64,000 nucleotides of DNA, taken from Hoeflea ulvae. GTDB taxonomy: Bacteria; Pseudomonadota; Alphaproteobacteria; Rhizobiales; Rhizobiaceae. This document shows, in pieces, positions 36,429-44,790 of the stretch. Position 1 is the stretch's first letter; every line of letters starts with the position of its first letter. A model generated the notes under the pieces. It made no database searches, was not told the DNA's origin, and saw only the letters and a list, made by a program, of their open reading frames with translations. A program made the translations under genes and the position numbers. Location of the stretch: the NCBI RefSeq assembly GCF_026619435.1, contig NZ_JAOVZQ010000001.1:3975501-4039500 (forward strand). Direction: 5' to 3'.

Positions 36429-36854
36429 TCAGGCCGTCACCGCCGGCCTGTGCCGGAAGGCGAGCAGGAACAGCACCACGAAGCCGATATTGGCCACAGC
36501 ATTGAGCGGCGCCTGCGCCATGATCGAGGCCAGCGAATCGACCGCGAACCAGCAATAGAGCCCGGTCATGGTGATTGCGCGGGCGAGCTCGGGGGTGTCG
36601 GCCATCAGATGGTCGAGCAGTTTCCACAACGTCACGCCCCAGCCGACCATGACCCCGCCGGAAATGGCGATGAAGACGCGGGTTTCGGGCGCGGCCAGCG
36701 TCTGCACCCCGTCGAGAGGCCAGATCAGCAGGTCGGCCAGAAACACCACCGGCCCGGCCAGCGGCGGCCAGGCGGCCACCGCAATCACCAGCCCGACGGC
36801 GACGACGAAGCCGGCTGCGGCCTTGGCGAAACTGTGTGTTCTTGCACTGTCCAT
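36429..36854 (-). CDS. small integral membrane protein (141 aa)
   Basis: A 141-residue protein with about four hydrophobic segments (for example AAAGFVVAVGLVIAVAAWPP, VVFLADLLIWPLDGVQTL, VFIAISGGVMVGWGVTLW and ANIGFVVLFLLAF). No family recognised, though similar four-helix proteins of this size occur in rhizobia. ATG 36854 has AGGAG eight bases upstream. Divergent from the XRE regulator gene with a palindrome between them, so it is the likely target of that regulator. Confidence 0.72.
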   Translation of the reverse strand: MDSARTHSFAKAAAGFVVAVGLVIAVAAWPPLAGPVVFLADLLIWPLDGVQTLAAPETRVFIAISGGVMVGWGVTLWKLLDHLMADTPELARAITMTGLYCWFAVDSLASIMAQAPLNAVANIGFVVLFLLAFRHRPAVTA

Positions 36855-36910
36855 GTCGAAATCTCCTGTGTTGATCGGCCCACAAAAGCGCCTTGACGGC
36901 CGGTGATCAA

Positions 36911-36925
36911 TTACCTGCAAGGTAA
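36911..36925. promoter_or_regulatory. palindromic operator between membrane protein and XRE regulator genes
   Basis: TTACCT-GCA-AGGTAA, a perfect 6+6 inverted repeat with a 3 bp spacer, lies in the 118 bp divergent region, 57 bp from one start and 48 bp from the other. Well placed to control both genes and probably bound by the XRE protein. Confidence 0.6.
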
Positions 36926-36972
36926 GTGACAGGCGCAGCCGCGGACTTATGATGGCAGCAAGGGAGCATGAG

Positions 36973-37743
36973 ATGAGCACAGAATTTGGCGGATTGCTGC
37001 GGCAATGGCGCGAGGCGCGGCGGCTGAGCCAGCTCGACCTGGGGCTGAGCGCCAATGTCTCGGCGCGGCACATCTCCTTTCTCGAGACCGGGCGCGCCCG
37101 CCCCAGCCGTGCCATGGTGCTCAATCTCGGCTCGGTGCTCGAGGTGCCGCGCGGCTCGCGCAATGCCATGCTGCATGCCGCGGGCTTTGCGCCGGGCTAC
37201 CGGGCGCGGGGGCTTGACGAGGCGGAAATGGCGCCGGTCAGCGCCGCCCTGGGCTGGATGCTGGAGCGGCACCTGCCCTACCCGGCATTTGTGCTGGACC
37301 GGCACTGGAGGCTCGTCCGAGTGAATGCCACGGCCGGGATGCTGCTGGGGCAGATGGGACTGGGCGAAGGCACAAGCCTGATCGAGGCGCTGCTGGATCA
37401 GACCCGCCTGCCCGCCGTGATCGAGAACTGGCAGGAGGTGGCGCAGCATCTGCTGCAGCGCCTGCGCACGGAATCCGCCCATCTTGGCGGCGACGCCTGG
37501 CTCAATGAGATGGCAGCACGGTTGGCAGATCAACTGGGCGATGCCGCGCCGGGCCCGGGCAGCCAGGCAATCGTGCCGACCCGCTACCGGCTGGGAGAGA
37601 CGACGCTGTCGCTGTTTTCAACCATGAGCCAGTTCTCCACCGCCGAGGACATAACCCTGGCTGACTGGAAGATCGAACATCTGTTCCCGGCTGATGAGGC
37701 GACGCGGCAGATGCTGGAACTGCTTGCCGCGGGTGGCGGCTGA
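36973..37743 (+). CDS. XRE family regulator with MmyB-like ligand domain
   Basis: A 256-residue regulator. The N-terminal helix-turn-helix (LLRQWREARRLSQLDLGLSANVSARHISFLETGRARPS) is a Cro/CI-type domain; the remainder, from about residue 90 (PYPAFVLDRHWRLVRVNATAG), is the MmyB-like PAS-related domain found in transcription factors of actinobacteria and proteobacteria. ATG 36973 has GGGAG upstream. It probably binds the palindrome at 36911-36925 and controls itself and the divergent membrane protein gene. Effector unknown. Confidence 0.88.
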   Translation: MSTEFGGLLRQWREARRLSQLDLGLSANVSARHISFLETGRARPSRAMVLNLGSVLEVPRGSRNAMLHAAGFAPGYRARGLDEAEMAPVSAALGWMLERHLPYPAFVLDRHWRLVRVNATAGMLLGQMGLGEGTSLIEALLDQTRLPAVIENWQEVAQHLLQRLRTESAHLGGDAWLNEMAARLADQLGDAAPGPGSQAIVPTRYRLGETTLSLFSTMSQFSTAEDITLADWKIEHLFPADEATRQMLELLAAGGG

Positions 37744-38344
37744 GGCGGGTGATCGCGGGGCACGAATGGCTGAATTGGGGTCAAGACTTGTGAGGCAACT
37801 TGTGGCCACGAAATTGGGTTAGCAGAAGTTCCTCATCGATAGGCGCGGGGTCATACGGCCCATTCCTGCCGTTCAGACTACAGGGCGCGCTGCGATGCAA
37901 CTTTGAAAAAGCGGCCATTCGCTGATCGTGTGGCAATGTGAAGGTCCAGAAGTCGGCTATGCGGACCTTTGAGACGTTCTCCTCATGTCGCGATTTAGAT
38001 CACCAACCTTGAAGTCACCTTCAACATTACGGAACTTTTCAAACCAACCCATTTACTCGCAATCTGCAATGCATTTGAATTTCAGCAATATCATTTCTGA
38101 ATTTGACCAATTTTGAGTAACTTAGAGTTCAATTTGGAACATTTTAGGGTTCCTCCGATTGAATCCACTCCCTAGCTGGACACCCGCAACAACCTCGAAA
38201 GCAAGAATTTGTGGTCAATGATTTCAGAAAATTAGCAACCGGTTTCAGTGTAAAACGGGGGGTATTGCGAGTGTCCAGCTTTGCAATACGAAATATCAAA
38301 CCAGTCTGTTGCACTTCAAAATTGAGACCGCAGCTTCCTTACTT
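37744..38344. other. left half of a low-GC islet, no gene seen
   Basis: From about 37,900 on, base composition drops sharply to roughly 35-40% GC. No open frame of useful length is present on either strand. Inverted repeats are present: GTATTGC (38262-38268) / GCAATAC (38283-38289), and AGCTGGACAC (38174-38183) / GTGTCCAGCT (38271-38280). This is the region downstream of the peptidase gene. Confidence 0.55.
38174..38289. repeat. paired inverted repeats at the end of the islet
   Basis: AGCTGGACAC at 38174 is inverted at 38271 (GTGTCCAGCT), and that second copy lies in the loop of a 7 bp inverted repeat GTATTGC-N14-GCAATAC (38262-38289). Neither has a T-run, so they are not ordinary terminators; they may be binding sites or remnants of a recombination site. 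Confidence 0.45.
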
Positions 38345-38866
38345 CTAAGGGAAATACCTAAATATATCAAAACATGATAACAGTGAATTAGTTGGATCCA
38401 ACCACCCTCGGTCCATTGCTTCCTTTTTGGTTACGTCAACGTGCGCACGCCCCCAACCCCATTTTCGATTATATCGATCGACACCTTTTGCTAGGTCTAT
38501 ATTTTTACATAAACCGTAGTGCAGATGCGCTCCGGTGCCAGCTAAAACAATAACCCCAATTGGATTTCCTACATCTATGAAGTCCCCGACTTTAATATTT
38601 TCATCTATTTTAACGTGGCCGAATATATGATCTAAACCACCGCTGGATACCACTACAGCCATAGCTAAGTTCGAAACGCCGCGACCATCTTGTTTGATTT
38701 TTCCAACGATATGTGAATATATAACTGTTCCTATATTGGCACCGAAGTCAATTCCAGTATGCTGTCTTTTGAATTGCTTAGGATAACCGGCATCGAAATA
38801 TTTTGATGTTATTCGGTAACGCATTTTTCCAAGAAAAATTGAATCATTTTCAATATAAGCATGCAT
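38345..38866 (-). CDS. M23 family metallopeptidase without signal peptide
   Basis: A 173-residue protein made almost only of the LytM/M23 fold. All expected zinc and catalytic residues are visible: His36 and Asp40 (HTGIDFGA), His84 (IFGHVK), His114 and His116 (HLHYG). M23 peptidases cut peptide bridges of peptidoglycan. No signal peptide or membrane helix, unlike the family's cell-wall enzymes. The gene is in low-GC DNA with codon use unlike its surroundings, so it was probably acquired. ATG 38866 directly follows the TAA of the short ORF upstream, implying coupling. A toxin or effector role is possible but nothing proves it. Confidence 0.72.
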   Translation of the reverse strand: MHAYIENDSIFLGKMRYRITSKYFDAGYPKQFKRQHTGIDFGANIGTVIYSHIVGKIKQDGRGVSNLAMAVVVSSGGLDHIFGHVKIDENIKVGDFIDVGNPIGVIVLAGTGAHLHYGLCKNIDLAKGVDRYNRKWGWGRAHVDVTKKEAMDRGWLDPTNSLLSCFDIFRYFP

Positions 38867-39092
38867 TTAATATCCAACTTTAGCTATCGAATCCGGTTCT
38901 TTGATCAACGAAGTTTCAATAGACTGTATCATCGCTAGATTATTGTGCAAGCGTGGACGATGATCAGAATTCATGGACAAAAAAAACATTGATGCGTCAA
39001 GTTTGGCAACGCGGATTTTCCAATTCCAAAGACCAATTGTCGAAACTTTCGAGCTCAATTGTTGTTACAGAATCTATTTTGCGACAAGTCAT
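38867..39092 (-). CDS. short unknown protein, frame split in two (about 74 aa if joined)
   Basis: From ATG 39092 one frame encodes 31 residues (TCRKIDSVTTIELESFDNWS and ENPRCQT) and stops at 38997. A second frame covering 38867-39058 (its only early start is TTG) encodes SMFFLSMNSDHRPRLHNNLA up to IAKVGY and ends in TAA joined to the ATG of the peptidase. Removing one base in CAAACTTGACGC (about 39000) would fuse them into one 74-residue protein. Both parts are low-GC with similar codon use. No family recognised. A partner or immunity protein for the peptidase is possible but unsupported. Confidence 0.4.
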
Positions 39093-39454
39093 TTCGACGT
39101 CTTATTCAGAATATAGTATCTTCGGTTGATACGTGACGAGGGGCTCAAAGCGGCCCTCAGTGACGCAGGGCAAAACAATGTTTCGCCGCCGGTTATATAT
39201 CCGCTTGCAGAACCTGCCCCATCGGCCTCGCGCCTGCAGCGAAAGTCCGCTCCCCCGCCCTCTCAAGACGTCGGTGCGGAGCGCAGCGAATGGCTGGTTA
39301 GGTATGGCGGCTCCAAGGCCGAACGATTAGTTTGGGGGCGCCAAGCGGGACATTAAATGCAGGCTTGTCACGTCACCCTGCATCGAAAGCCACAATCGCG
39401 CCGCTCGCAAGCATGGCCGCATGGCTTGCGCCGTCACCCCTGCCCGCTCCTGCG
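39093..39454. other. right border of the islet and following spacer, no gene seen
   Basis: Base composition returns to high GC at about 39,125. Open frames here are short and unlike any family. No tRNA, integrase or target-site duplication was found at this border. Confidence 0.5.
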
Positions 39455-40843
39455 TCAGGCCTTGGCCACATCCAGAAACAGATGCCGTCTTGCAAAGCGG
39501 ATGTTGAGCAGCACCGCCGCCACGCCGAGGCCGATGGCCAGGCCGGCCCAGATGCCGGGGCCGCCGAAGCCGAGGCCGAAGCCGAGCCCATAGGCCGCCG
39601 ACAGGCCGACCGGCCAGTAGCTGATGACGGCGATCCACATCGGGATCCGCGTGTCCTTGATGCCGCGCAGAAGCCCGGAGGCGATCACCTGGATGGCGTC
39701 GACAATCTGGAAGGCGGCCGCCACCAGGATCAGCGGCACGGCGACGGCCAGCAATTCGGCCGCGTCGACATTGGATTCATCGAGAAACAGGCTGACCAGC
39801 GGTTCCGGAAGCAGCCAGAACAGGATGGCCGAGGCGACCGAAATCACGATCGCCAGCGCCATCACCACATGCGACGCCCGCGCCAGCCCCGCCATGTCGC
39901 CGCGGCCATAGGCCTGGCCGACGCGCACGGTGGCGGCATGCGACAGGCCGAGCGGCACCATGAAGCTGATCGAGGCAAGCTGGATGGCAATGCCGTGGGC
40001 GGCGAGCTGAACCGTGCCGAGCCAGCCCATCATCACCGAGGCCGCCAGAAACAGCCCGACTTCGGCCAGGATGGTCAGCCCGATCGGCAGGCCGAGCCGG
40101 AAGACTTCGAAGAAGGCCGACCATTCGGGCCGCCAGAACCGCTGGAACAGCCGGTAGTCCTGGTGCCGCGGATGGTACAGAGCCCAGCCGGCCATGATCA
40201 GGAAGATCACGCTCGAGCTCACCACCGAGGCCACCGCCGCGCCGCGCACGCCCATTTCCGGCCAGCCGAAATTGCCGAAGATCAGCCCGTAATTGAGGAT
40301 GGCATTGGCGACCGTGCCGATCAGCGCCGACCAGAGTACGATGGCAGCACGCGAGCGCGCGGCAAAGAACGACCGCAGCGCCATCATCATCAGCGCCGGG
40401 AACATGCCCCATTGGGCGATGCGGATGTAATCGCTGGCGAGCGCCGCCAGTTCGGGTTTCTGGCCCAGCGCCAGCAACACAGGCTCGAGATTCCATAAAA
40501 ACGGCATCACCGCAACGGCATAGATCAGCAGGATCCACATGCCCATCCGCACCGAGCGGCGCACATGGGTGGGGTCATTGCGGCCCTCCGCCTGCGCCGC
40601 CAGCGGCAGGATTGCCCCGGCAAAGCCGGAGCCGAAGATGAACACCACGAAAAAGGCCTGCGAGGCCAGCACCGTGGCGGCCAGTTCGGCGGTGCCGTAC
40701 CAGCCGAGCATGACCACGTCGGTGGTGGCAATGGCGATCTGGGCGATCTGGGTGCCGACCAGCGGCAGTCCGAGCGCCAGCGTCGCCCAGATCTGCGCCC
40801 CCCAACTCTGCCCGTCTCTCCTGTCTGTGGTCGACATATCCAT
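39455..40843 (-). CDS. MATE family efflux transporter
   Basis: A 462-residue inner-membrane protein with 12 predicted helices in two homologous bundles, of the NorM-like MATE family, which exports cationic drugs in exchange for Na+ or H+. Typical segments are LGLPLVGTQIAQIAIATTDVVMLGW (helix 1 with the conserved P and Q) and FRLGLPIGLTILAEVGLF (helix 7). Start: ATG 40843 is eight bases after GGGAG and is preferred to ATG 40858. Stands alone. Confidence 0.92.
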   Translation of the reverse strand: MDMSTTDRRDGQSWGAQIWATLALGLPLVGTQIAQIAIATTDVVMLGWYGTAELAATVLASQAFFVVFIFGSGFAGAILPLAAQAEGRNDPTHVRRSVRMGMWILLIYAVAVMPFLWNLEPVLLALGQKPELAALASDYIRIAQWGMFPALMMMALRSFFAARSRAAIVLWSALIGTVANAILNYGLIFGNFGWPEMGVRGAAVASVVSSSVIFLIMAGWALYHPRHQDYRLFQRFWRPEWSAFFEVFRLGLPIGLTILAEVGLFLAASVMMGWLGTVQLAAHGIAIQLASISFMVPLGLSHAATVRVGQAYGRGDMAGLARASHVVMALAIVISVASAILFWLLPEPLVSLFLDESNVDAAELLAVAVPLILVAAAFQIVDAIQVIASGLLRGIKDTRIPMWIAVISYWPVGLSAAYGLGFGLGFGGPGIWAGLAIGLGVAAVLLNIRFARRHLFLDVAKA

Positions 40844-41052
40844 CACCAGCTCCCGCATTCCGAACCGGGCTTATGCGCCCCGCACCCCCTGCTTGGCAAG
40901 ACTGCCCGGTGCGCTTGACGCCCGCGCGCCAAAACCGTCTTCACCCTGCCCCGAAGAGCATGCAGATCCGCGCCTCCCGCGCCGCACAGCAGCGGTGCGA
41001 CCGGCATTGAATGGGCCTTTCTCCGGCCCGGCTATCAGTTTAACATCACGCC

Positions 41053-42396
41053 ATGGAAACACTTGATTTGCCGCGGATTGCACAAGACGCCCTGACGCTG
41101 CTGGAGACCGGCACGGCCTATTTTGCCCAGCCCTGGACCTTCTACCAGATCGGCATCATCATCCTGTGCTATCTCACCGGCTGGCTGGTCTCGCGCCGGG
41201 TCGAACCCTGGCTTGAAAGCCGCGCCCGAACCATCAAGGGAAAGCCCGGCTTGCTGCGGGTGATCATCGCGGTGATGCGCAGAAGCCACTGGATCATCTT
41301 CCTGATCCTGCTGACCCTCATCCGGACGCTGACGCTGGAACTGACCTGGCCGTCGCGGACCTATCTGATGGCGCTGGCACTGGCGCTTGGCTGGGCCTGG
41401 CTGGCGATCTCGGTGTCCAGTCGGATCATCCACAACCGCACCGTCTCGCGGCTGATCGCGCTGGCGGTGTTCAGCTATGTGGCGCTGGGGATTCTTGACC
41501 TGCGGCCCGAGGCAACCGCGTTTCTCGAACAGATGGCAATCCAGCTTGGCGACCTGCGGATTTCGGCGCTGTTCATCCTGCGCACCGTGGTGATCACCGC
41601 CGGCTTCTTCTGGATCGCCAATCTCCTGGGCAATTTCTTCGACAGCCGCATCAACACCGTGGAAGACCTCTCGCCGTCCTTCAAGGTTCTGGCCGGCAAG
41701 GTCGTCAAGATCTCCATCATCATCATCGCCGGCATGATGGCGCTGTCGTCGACGGGCATCGACCTGACCGCGCTCACCGTGTTTTCTGGCGCCGTCGGCG
41801 TCGGCCTCGGCTTCGGCCTGCAGAAGGTGGTGTCCAATTTCATCTCCGGCGTCATCATCCTGATGGACCGCTCGATCAAGCCCGGCGACACCATTGCGCT
41901 GGGCGAAACCTTTGGCTGGATCCGCGAGCTGCGCGCCCGCTTTGTCTCGGTGATCACCCGCGACGGCCGCGAATATCTGATCCCGAACGAGGATTTCATC
42001 ACCCAGCAGGTGGTCAACTGGTCGTTTTCCGACAAGCTGGTGCGTCTCGATGTCGATTTCGGCGTGTCCTATGACAGCGATCCGCACGAGGTCACCAAGC
42101 TGGCAATCGCCGGCGCCGAAACCGTGGAACGGGTGCTCGACGCGCCCAAGCCGGTGTGCTGGATGACCGCCTTCGGCGCGTCGTCGCTGGATTTCAGGCT
42201 GCGCTTCTGGATCTCCGATCCGCAGGCCGGCCTGACCAATGTGCGCGGCAAGGTGCTGCTCGCCATGTGGGACATTTTCAAGGAGAACGGCGTCAACATC
42301 CCCTTCCCGCACCGCGAGATCATCATGCGCTCGCCGGTGGAAGTGGTCCGCCGCGACGCGCCCGAGGCGGAGCGGGAAACACCGGGCAAGATCTGA
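41053..42396 (+). CDS. mechanosensitive ion channel (MscS family)
   Basis: A 447-residue membrane protein with several extra N-terminal helices before the MscS core. The pore helix TM3 is AVGVGLGFGLQKVVSNFISGVIIL with the Gly/Ala packing, followed by the beta-domain start DRSIKPGDTIALGETFGWI and YLIPNEDFITQQVVNWSF, hallmark MscS segments. It opens on membrane tension to relieve osmotic downshock. Length and N-terminal extension resemble the MscK-like or YbdG-like subgroup, though no large periplasmic domain is present. Stands alone. Confidence 0.92.
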   Translation: METLDLPRIAQDALTLLETGTAYFAQPWTFYQIGIIILCYLTGWLVSRRVEPWLESRARTIKGKPGLLRVIIAVMRRSHWIIFLILLTLIRTLTLELTWPSRTYLMALALALGWAWLAISVSSRIIHNRTVSRLIALAVFSYVALGILDLRPEATAFLEQMAIQLGDLRISALFILRTVVITAGFFWIANLLGNFFDSRINTVEDLSPSFKVLAGKVVKISIIIIAGMMALSSTGIDLTALTVFSGAVGVGLGFGLQKVVSNFISGVIILMDRSIKPGDTIALGETFGWIRELRARFVSVITRDGREYLIPNEDFITQQVVNWSFSDKLVRLDVDFGVSYDSDPHEVTKLAIAGAETVERVLDAPKPVCWMTAFGASSLDFRLRFWISDPQAGLTNVRGKVLLAMWDIFKENGVNIPFPHREIIMRSPVEVVRRDAPEAERETPGKI

Positions 42397-42480
42397 TCAT
42401 CAGATATCGCCTCACCCGCCAGCATCATCACGATTTGCCACAGGACAGCCTGCCGGCTTGACCTTCAGACCGGGTTGCCG

Positions 42481-42513
42481 GAAAGTATTTCTCCGATTGA
42501 AGAAAGTATTTCT
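42481..42513. repeat. 12-mer direct repeat before the nuclease-fold gene
   Basis: GAAAGTATTTCT occurs at 42481-42492 and again at 42502-42513, 21 bp apart, so on the same face of the helix, 14 bp before the start at 42527. It may be a two-site operator overlapping the -10 region. Confidence 0.45.
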
Positions 42514-42526
42514 GGGGGATAAAACC

Positions 42527-43774
42527 ATGGCAATCAAGCTCGCAACCTGGAATCTGGAATGGTTCGGCCAGTTGCTGCAGGGCAAGACCCGGACAATACC
42601 CACTTTGTCCAGACCGGTCGACACCGCCGAAGGCAGGGCACGGCAAAAGCTCGAGCGCCAGCAGATCGCCACCGAGATCCGGCTGGTTAATCCCGACATC
42701 CTGTGCATGCAGGAGGGCCCGAGCACGACCCGCGTCGAGCTGTTGCGCGCCTTTTGCGACGATGATCTGGGCGGCGAATGGCGCGTGATCGAGCGCGGGC
42801 CGACCGACAGGGGCGGCTACCGCGTCAGGGGCGCGCAGGGCATCTGGTTTCTGGTTCGCAGCAGCCGGATGCAGGAGCTGTCACCGGCATTGCTGCCCCA
42901 GGAAAGCTGGCAGGAGGCGACCGAATATGAAAGCCGGCACTGGCCCGAGCAGCCGGGCGAACATGCCAAGAAATGGCCCATCGTCCACCCCTGGTTCAAA
43001 CCGAAGCAACCCGACCCGGAAGATGATTTCGGCGAAGGTGATCCCCCGATCGATCTGTTCGAGAACGAACACAGCCATTTCCGCTGGCCCCAGACCCTGG
43101 TCTGCACCATTGCCGGCAAGCGGTTCGATCTGATCGGCGTGCATCTGAAGTCGAAATTCTCCAAGAGCAATTACGCCAAGGCCGGAAAGGCGGTGCGCAA
43201 GCCCCCGGACGAAAGAACGCGCGCGGACAAGAAGCTCATCCTGGCCGTCGAGCAGGAGGCCGTCGAGGCGCGAGTCAAGATATCGACCGAGATCGTCAAT
43301 ATCCGCTATTTTATCGAAAACCGGTTCCGCGGCGAGCCGCACCCGGCCATCTTCGTGATGGGCGACATGAATGACGGCGTCGGCAAGGAGTATTTCGAGC
43401 GCCGCATGCTGTTTCACGACCTGATCTCCAACCTGCAGGGCGACGTGTTCTTCGCCCGCCAGTTCCTCAACCACGCGCTGTTTGACTACATGATGGAGGA
43501 CGGCAGCGCCTATCGCTGGTCGACCGAATTCGAGGATGCCTGGGAGCCAGGAGTGGATGCCCGCATCCTCATCGATCACATCATGTTCACCCAGGCCGTC
43601 GTTGGCGCCAAGGCGATGGACACGATCGGGCTGCAGGTCAAGTCAAAGGCCGGCCAGGTGGAGCATGCCGCGCATGTGGCGGCGAACACGCCCTTGGCCG
43701 GCACCGGCGGCCACACCAGCGATCACCGGCCGGTGTCGGTGGTGGTCAGCACCCGCGAGGACGCTGTTGCCTGA
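42527..43774 (+). CDS. endonuclease/exonuclease/phosphatase family protein
   Basis: A 415-residue protein of the DNase I/EEP fold. KLATWNLEWFG starts the fold (catalytic Asn), DILCMQEGP holds the metal-binding Glu, AIFVMGDMNDGVG the Asp/Asn pair, and GGHTSDHRPVSV the terminal SDH. An insert between residues 130 and 200 is rich in charged residues. The substrate could be DNA, phospholipid or a phosphate ester. ATG 42527 is chosen; the frame continues upstream into the MscS gene without coding character. A direct repeat lies just upstream. Confidence 0.87.
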   Translation: MAIKLATWNLEWFGQLLQGKTRTIPTLSRPVDTAEGRARQKLERQQIATEIRLVNPDILCMQEGPSTTRVELLRAFCDDDLGGEWRVIERGPTDRGGYRVRGAQGIWFLVRSSRMQELSPALLPQESWQEATEYESRHWPEQPGEHAKKWPIVHPWFKPKQPDPEDDFGEGDPPIDLFENEHSHFRWPQTLVCTIAGKRFDLIGVHLKSKFSKSNYAKAGKAVRKPPDERTRADKKLILAVEQEAVEARVKISTEIVNIRYFIENRFRGEPHPAIFVMGDMNDGVGKEYFERRMLFHDLISNLQGDVFFARQFLNHALFDYMMEDGSAYRWSTEFEDAWEPGVDARILIDHIMFTQAVVGAKAMDTIGLQVKSKAGQVEHAAHVAANTPLAGTGGHTSDHRPVSVVVSTREDAVA

Positions 43775-43821
43775 GGCGCCGGGACGGCGTCCCTCGTGGT
43801 CACGAGTGACGGCGAAACCGC

Positions 43822-44736
43822 TCAGACCGGATTGTTGAAGGTGTCGCAGGCATCCAGCCGGCCGGTCTCGAAGCCGCGGGCGAACCATTGCTTGCGCTGC
43901 GCCGAGGTGCCGTGGTTGAAGCTTTCGGGCACGACGTAGCCCTGGGTGCGGCGCTGCAGCGTGTCGTCGCCGATCTGCTGGGCAGCATTGAGCGCCTCCT
44001 CCAGGTCACCGCGCTCGAGAAGACCCTTCTGCGCGGTGTAGTGCCCCCAGATCCCGGCAAAGCAATCGGCCTGCAGCTCGACCCGGATCGACATCTGGTT
44101 TTCCTCAGCCTGGCTCAGCGACGGACGCATCCGGTTGAATTCGGGCAGCACCCCGATCAGGTTCTGCACGTGATGGCCGACTTCATGGGCCAGCACATAG
44201 GCCTGGGCGAAATCGCCCGAAGCCTCGAACCGCTGCGCCAGCTCGTCAAAGAACGTCAGGTCAATGTAGACCTTCTGATCGCCGGGACAGTAGAACGGAC
44301 CGGAGGCGGAGCTGGCATTGCCGCAGGCCGAACTCACAGCACCCGAAAACAGCACCAGCTTGGGCTCGGCATAGGTAAAGCCCTGCGATTTCATCACGCC
44401 ATTCCAGACATCCTCGGTCTCGGCCAGCACGGTGGCGACGAACTGGGTCATCTCGTCCTGCCGGGTGGGGGAAATCTGCCGCTCGCTGACACTCTGGCTG
44501 CCCGGCAGGTTGCCGGAACTGCCGCCACCGAGCAATTGCAGCGGATCGATGCCGATCAGTTTCAGGCCGAAATAGATCACGCCGATGATGACGATGGTCT
44601 TGATGCTCATTCCCGAGCGGCGGATGCCGCCAGAGGGCAGTCGGATGCCGCTGCGCCCGAACGGATTGCGGCCGCGCGACGAGTTTCCGCGCCGGTCCTC
44701 GATATTGTCGCTCTGGCGACGGCCCTTCCAATCCAT
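43822..44736 (-). CDS. neutral zinc metallopeptidase (YpfJ family)
   Basis: A 304-residue membrane-anchored protein of the YpfJ/KPN_02809 family. A basic N-terminus (RGRNPFGRSG) precedes one membrane helix (about 42-60, SIKTIVIIGVIYFGLKLIG); the catalytic zinc motif is LAHEVGHHVQN, with the third ligand in ELQADCFAGIWG. The catalytic domain faces the periplasm. Its physiological substrate is unknown. ATG 44736 has AGGAG seven bases upstream, better spaced than ATG 44742. Ends close to the convergent EEP gene. Confidence 0.9.
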   Translation of the reverse strand: MDWKGRRQSDNIEDRRGNSSRGRNPFGRSGIRLPSGGIRRSGMSIKTIVIIGVIYFGLKLIGIDPLQLLGGGSSGNLPGSQSVSERQISPTRQDEMTQFVATVLAETEDVWNGVMKSQGFTYAEPKLVLFSGAVSSACGNASSASGPFYCPGDQKVYIDLTFFDELAQRFEASGDFAQAYVLAHEVGHHVQNLIGVLPEFNRMRPSLSQAEENQMSIRVELQADCFAGIWGHYTAQKGLLERGDLEEALNAAQQIGDDTLQRRTQGYVVPESFNHGTSAQRKQWFARGFETGRLDACDTFNNPV

Positions 44737-44790
44737 GGTCATTCTCCTGACGGCATCAAGCCTTGCTTGTACGGGCCGCCAGCGCCGGTT

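Noticed and set aside
39126..39356. 76-codon frame starting with TTG at the islet border
   Set aside because: No Shine-Dalgarno, no family, and ends in low-complexity sequence.
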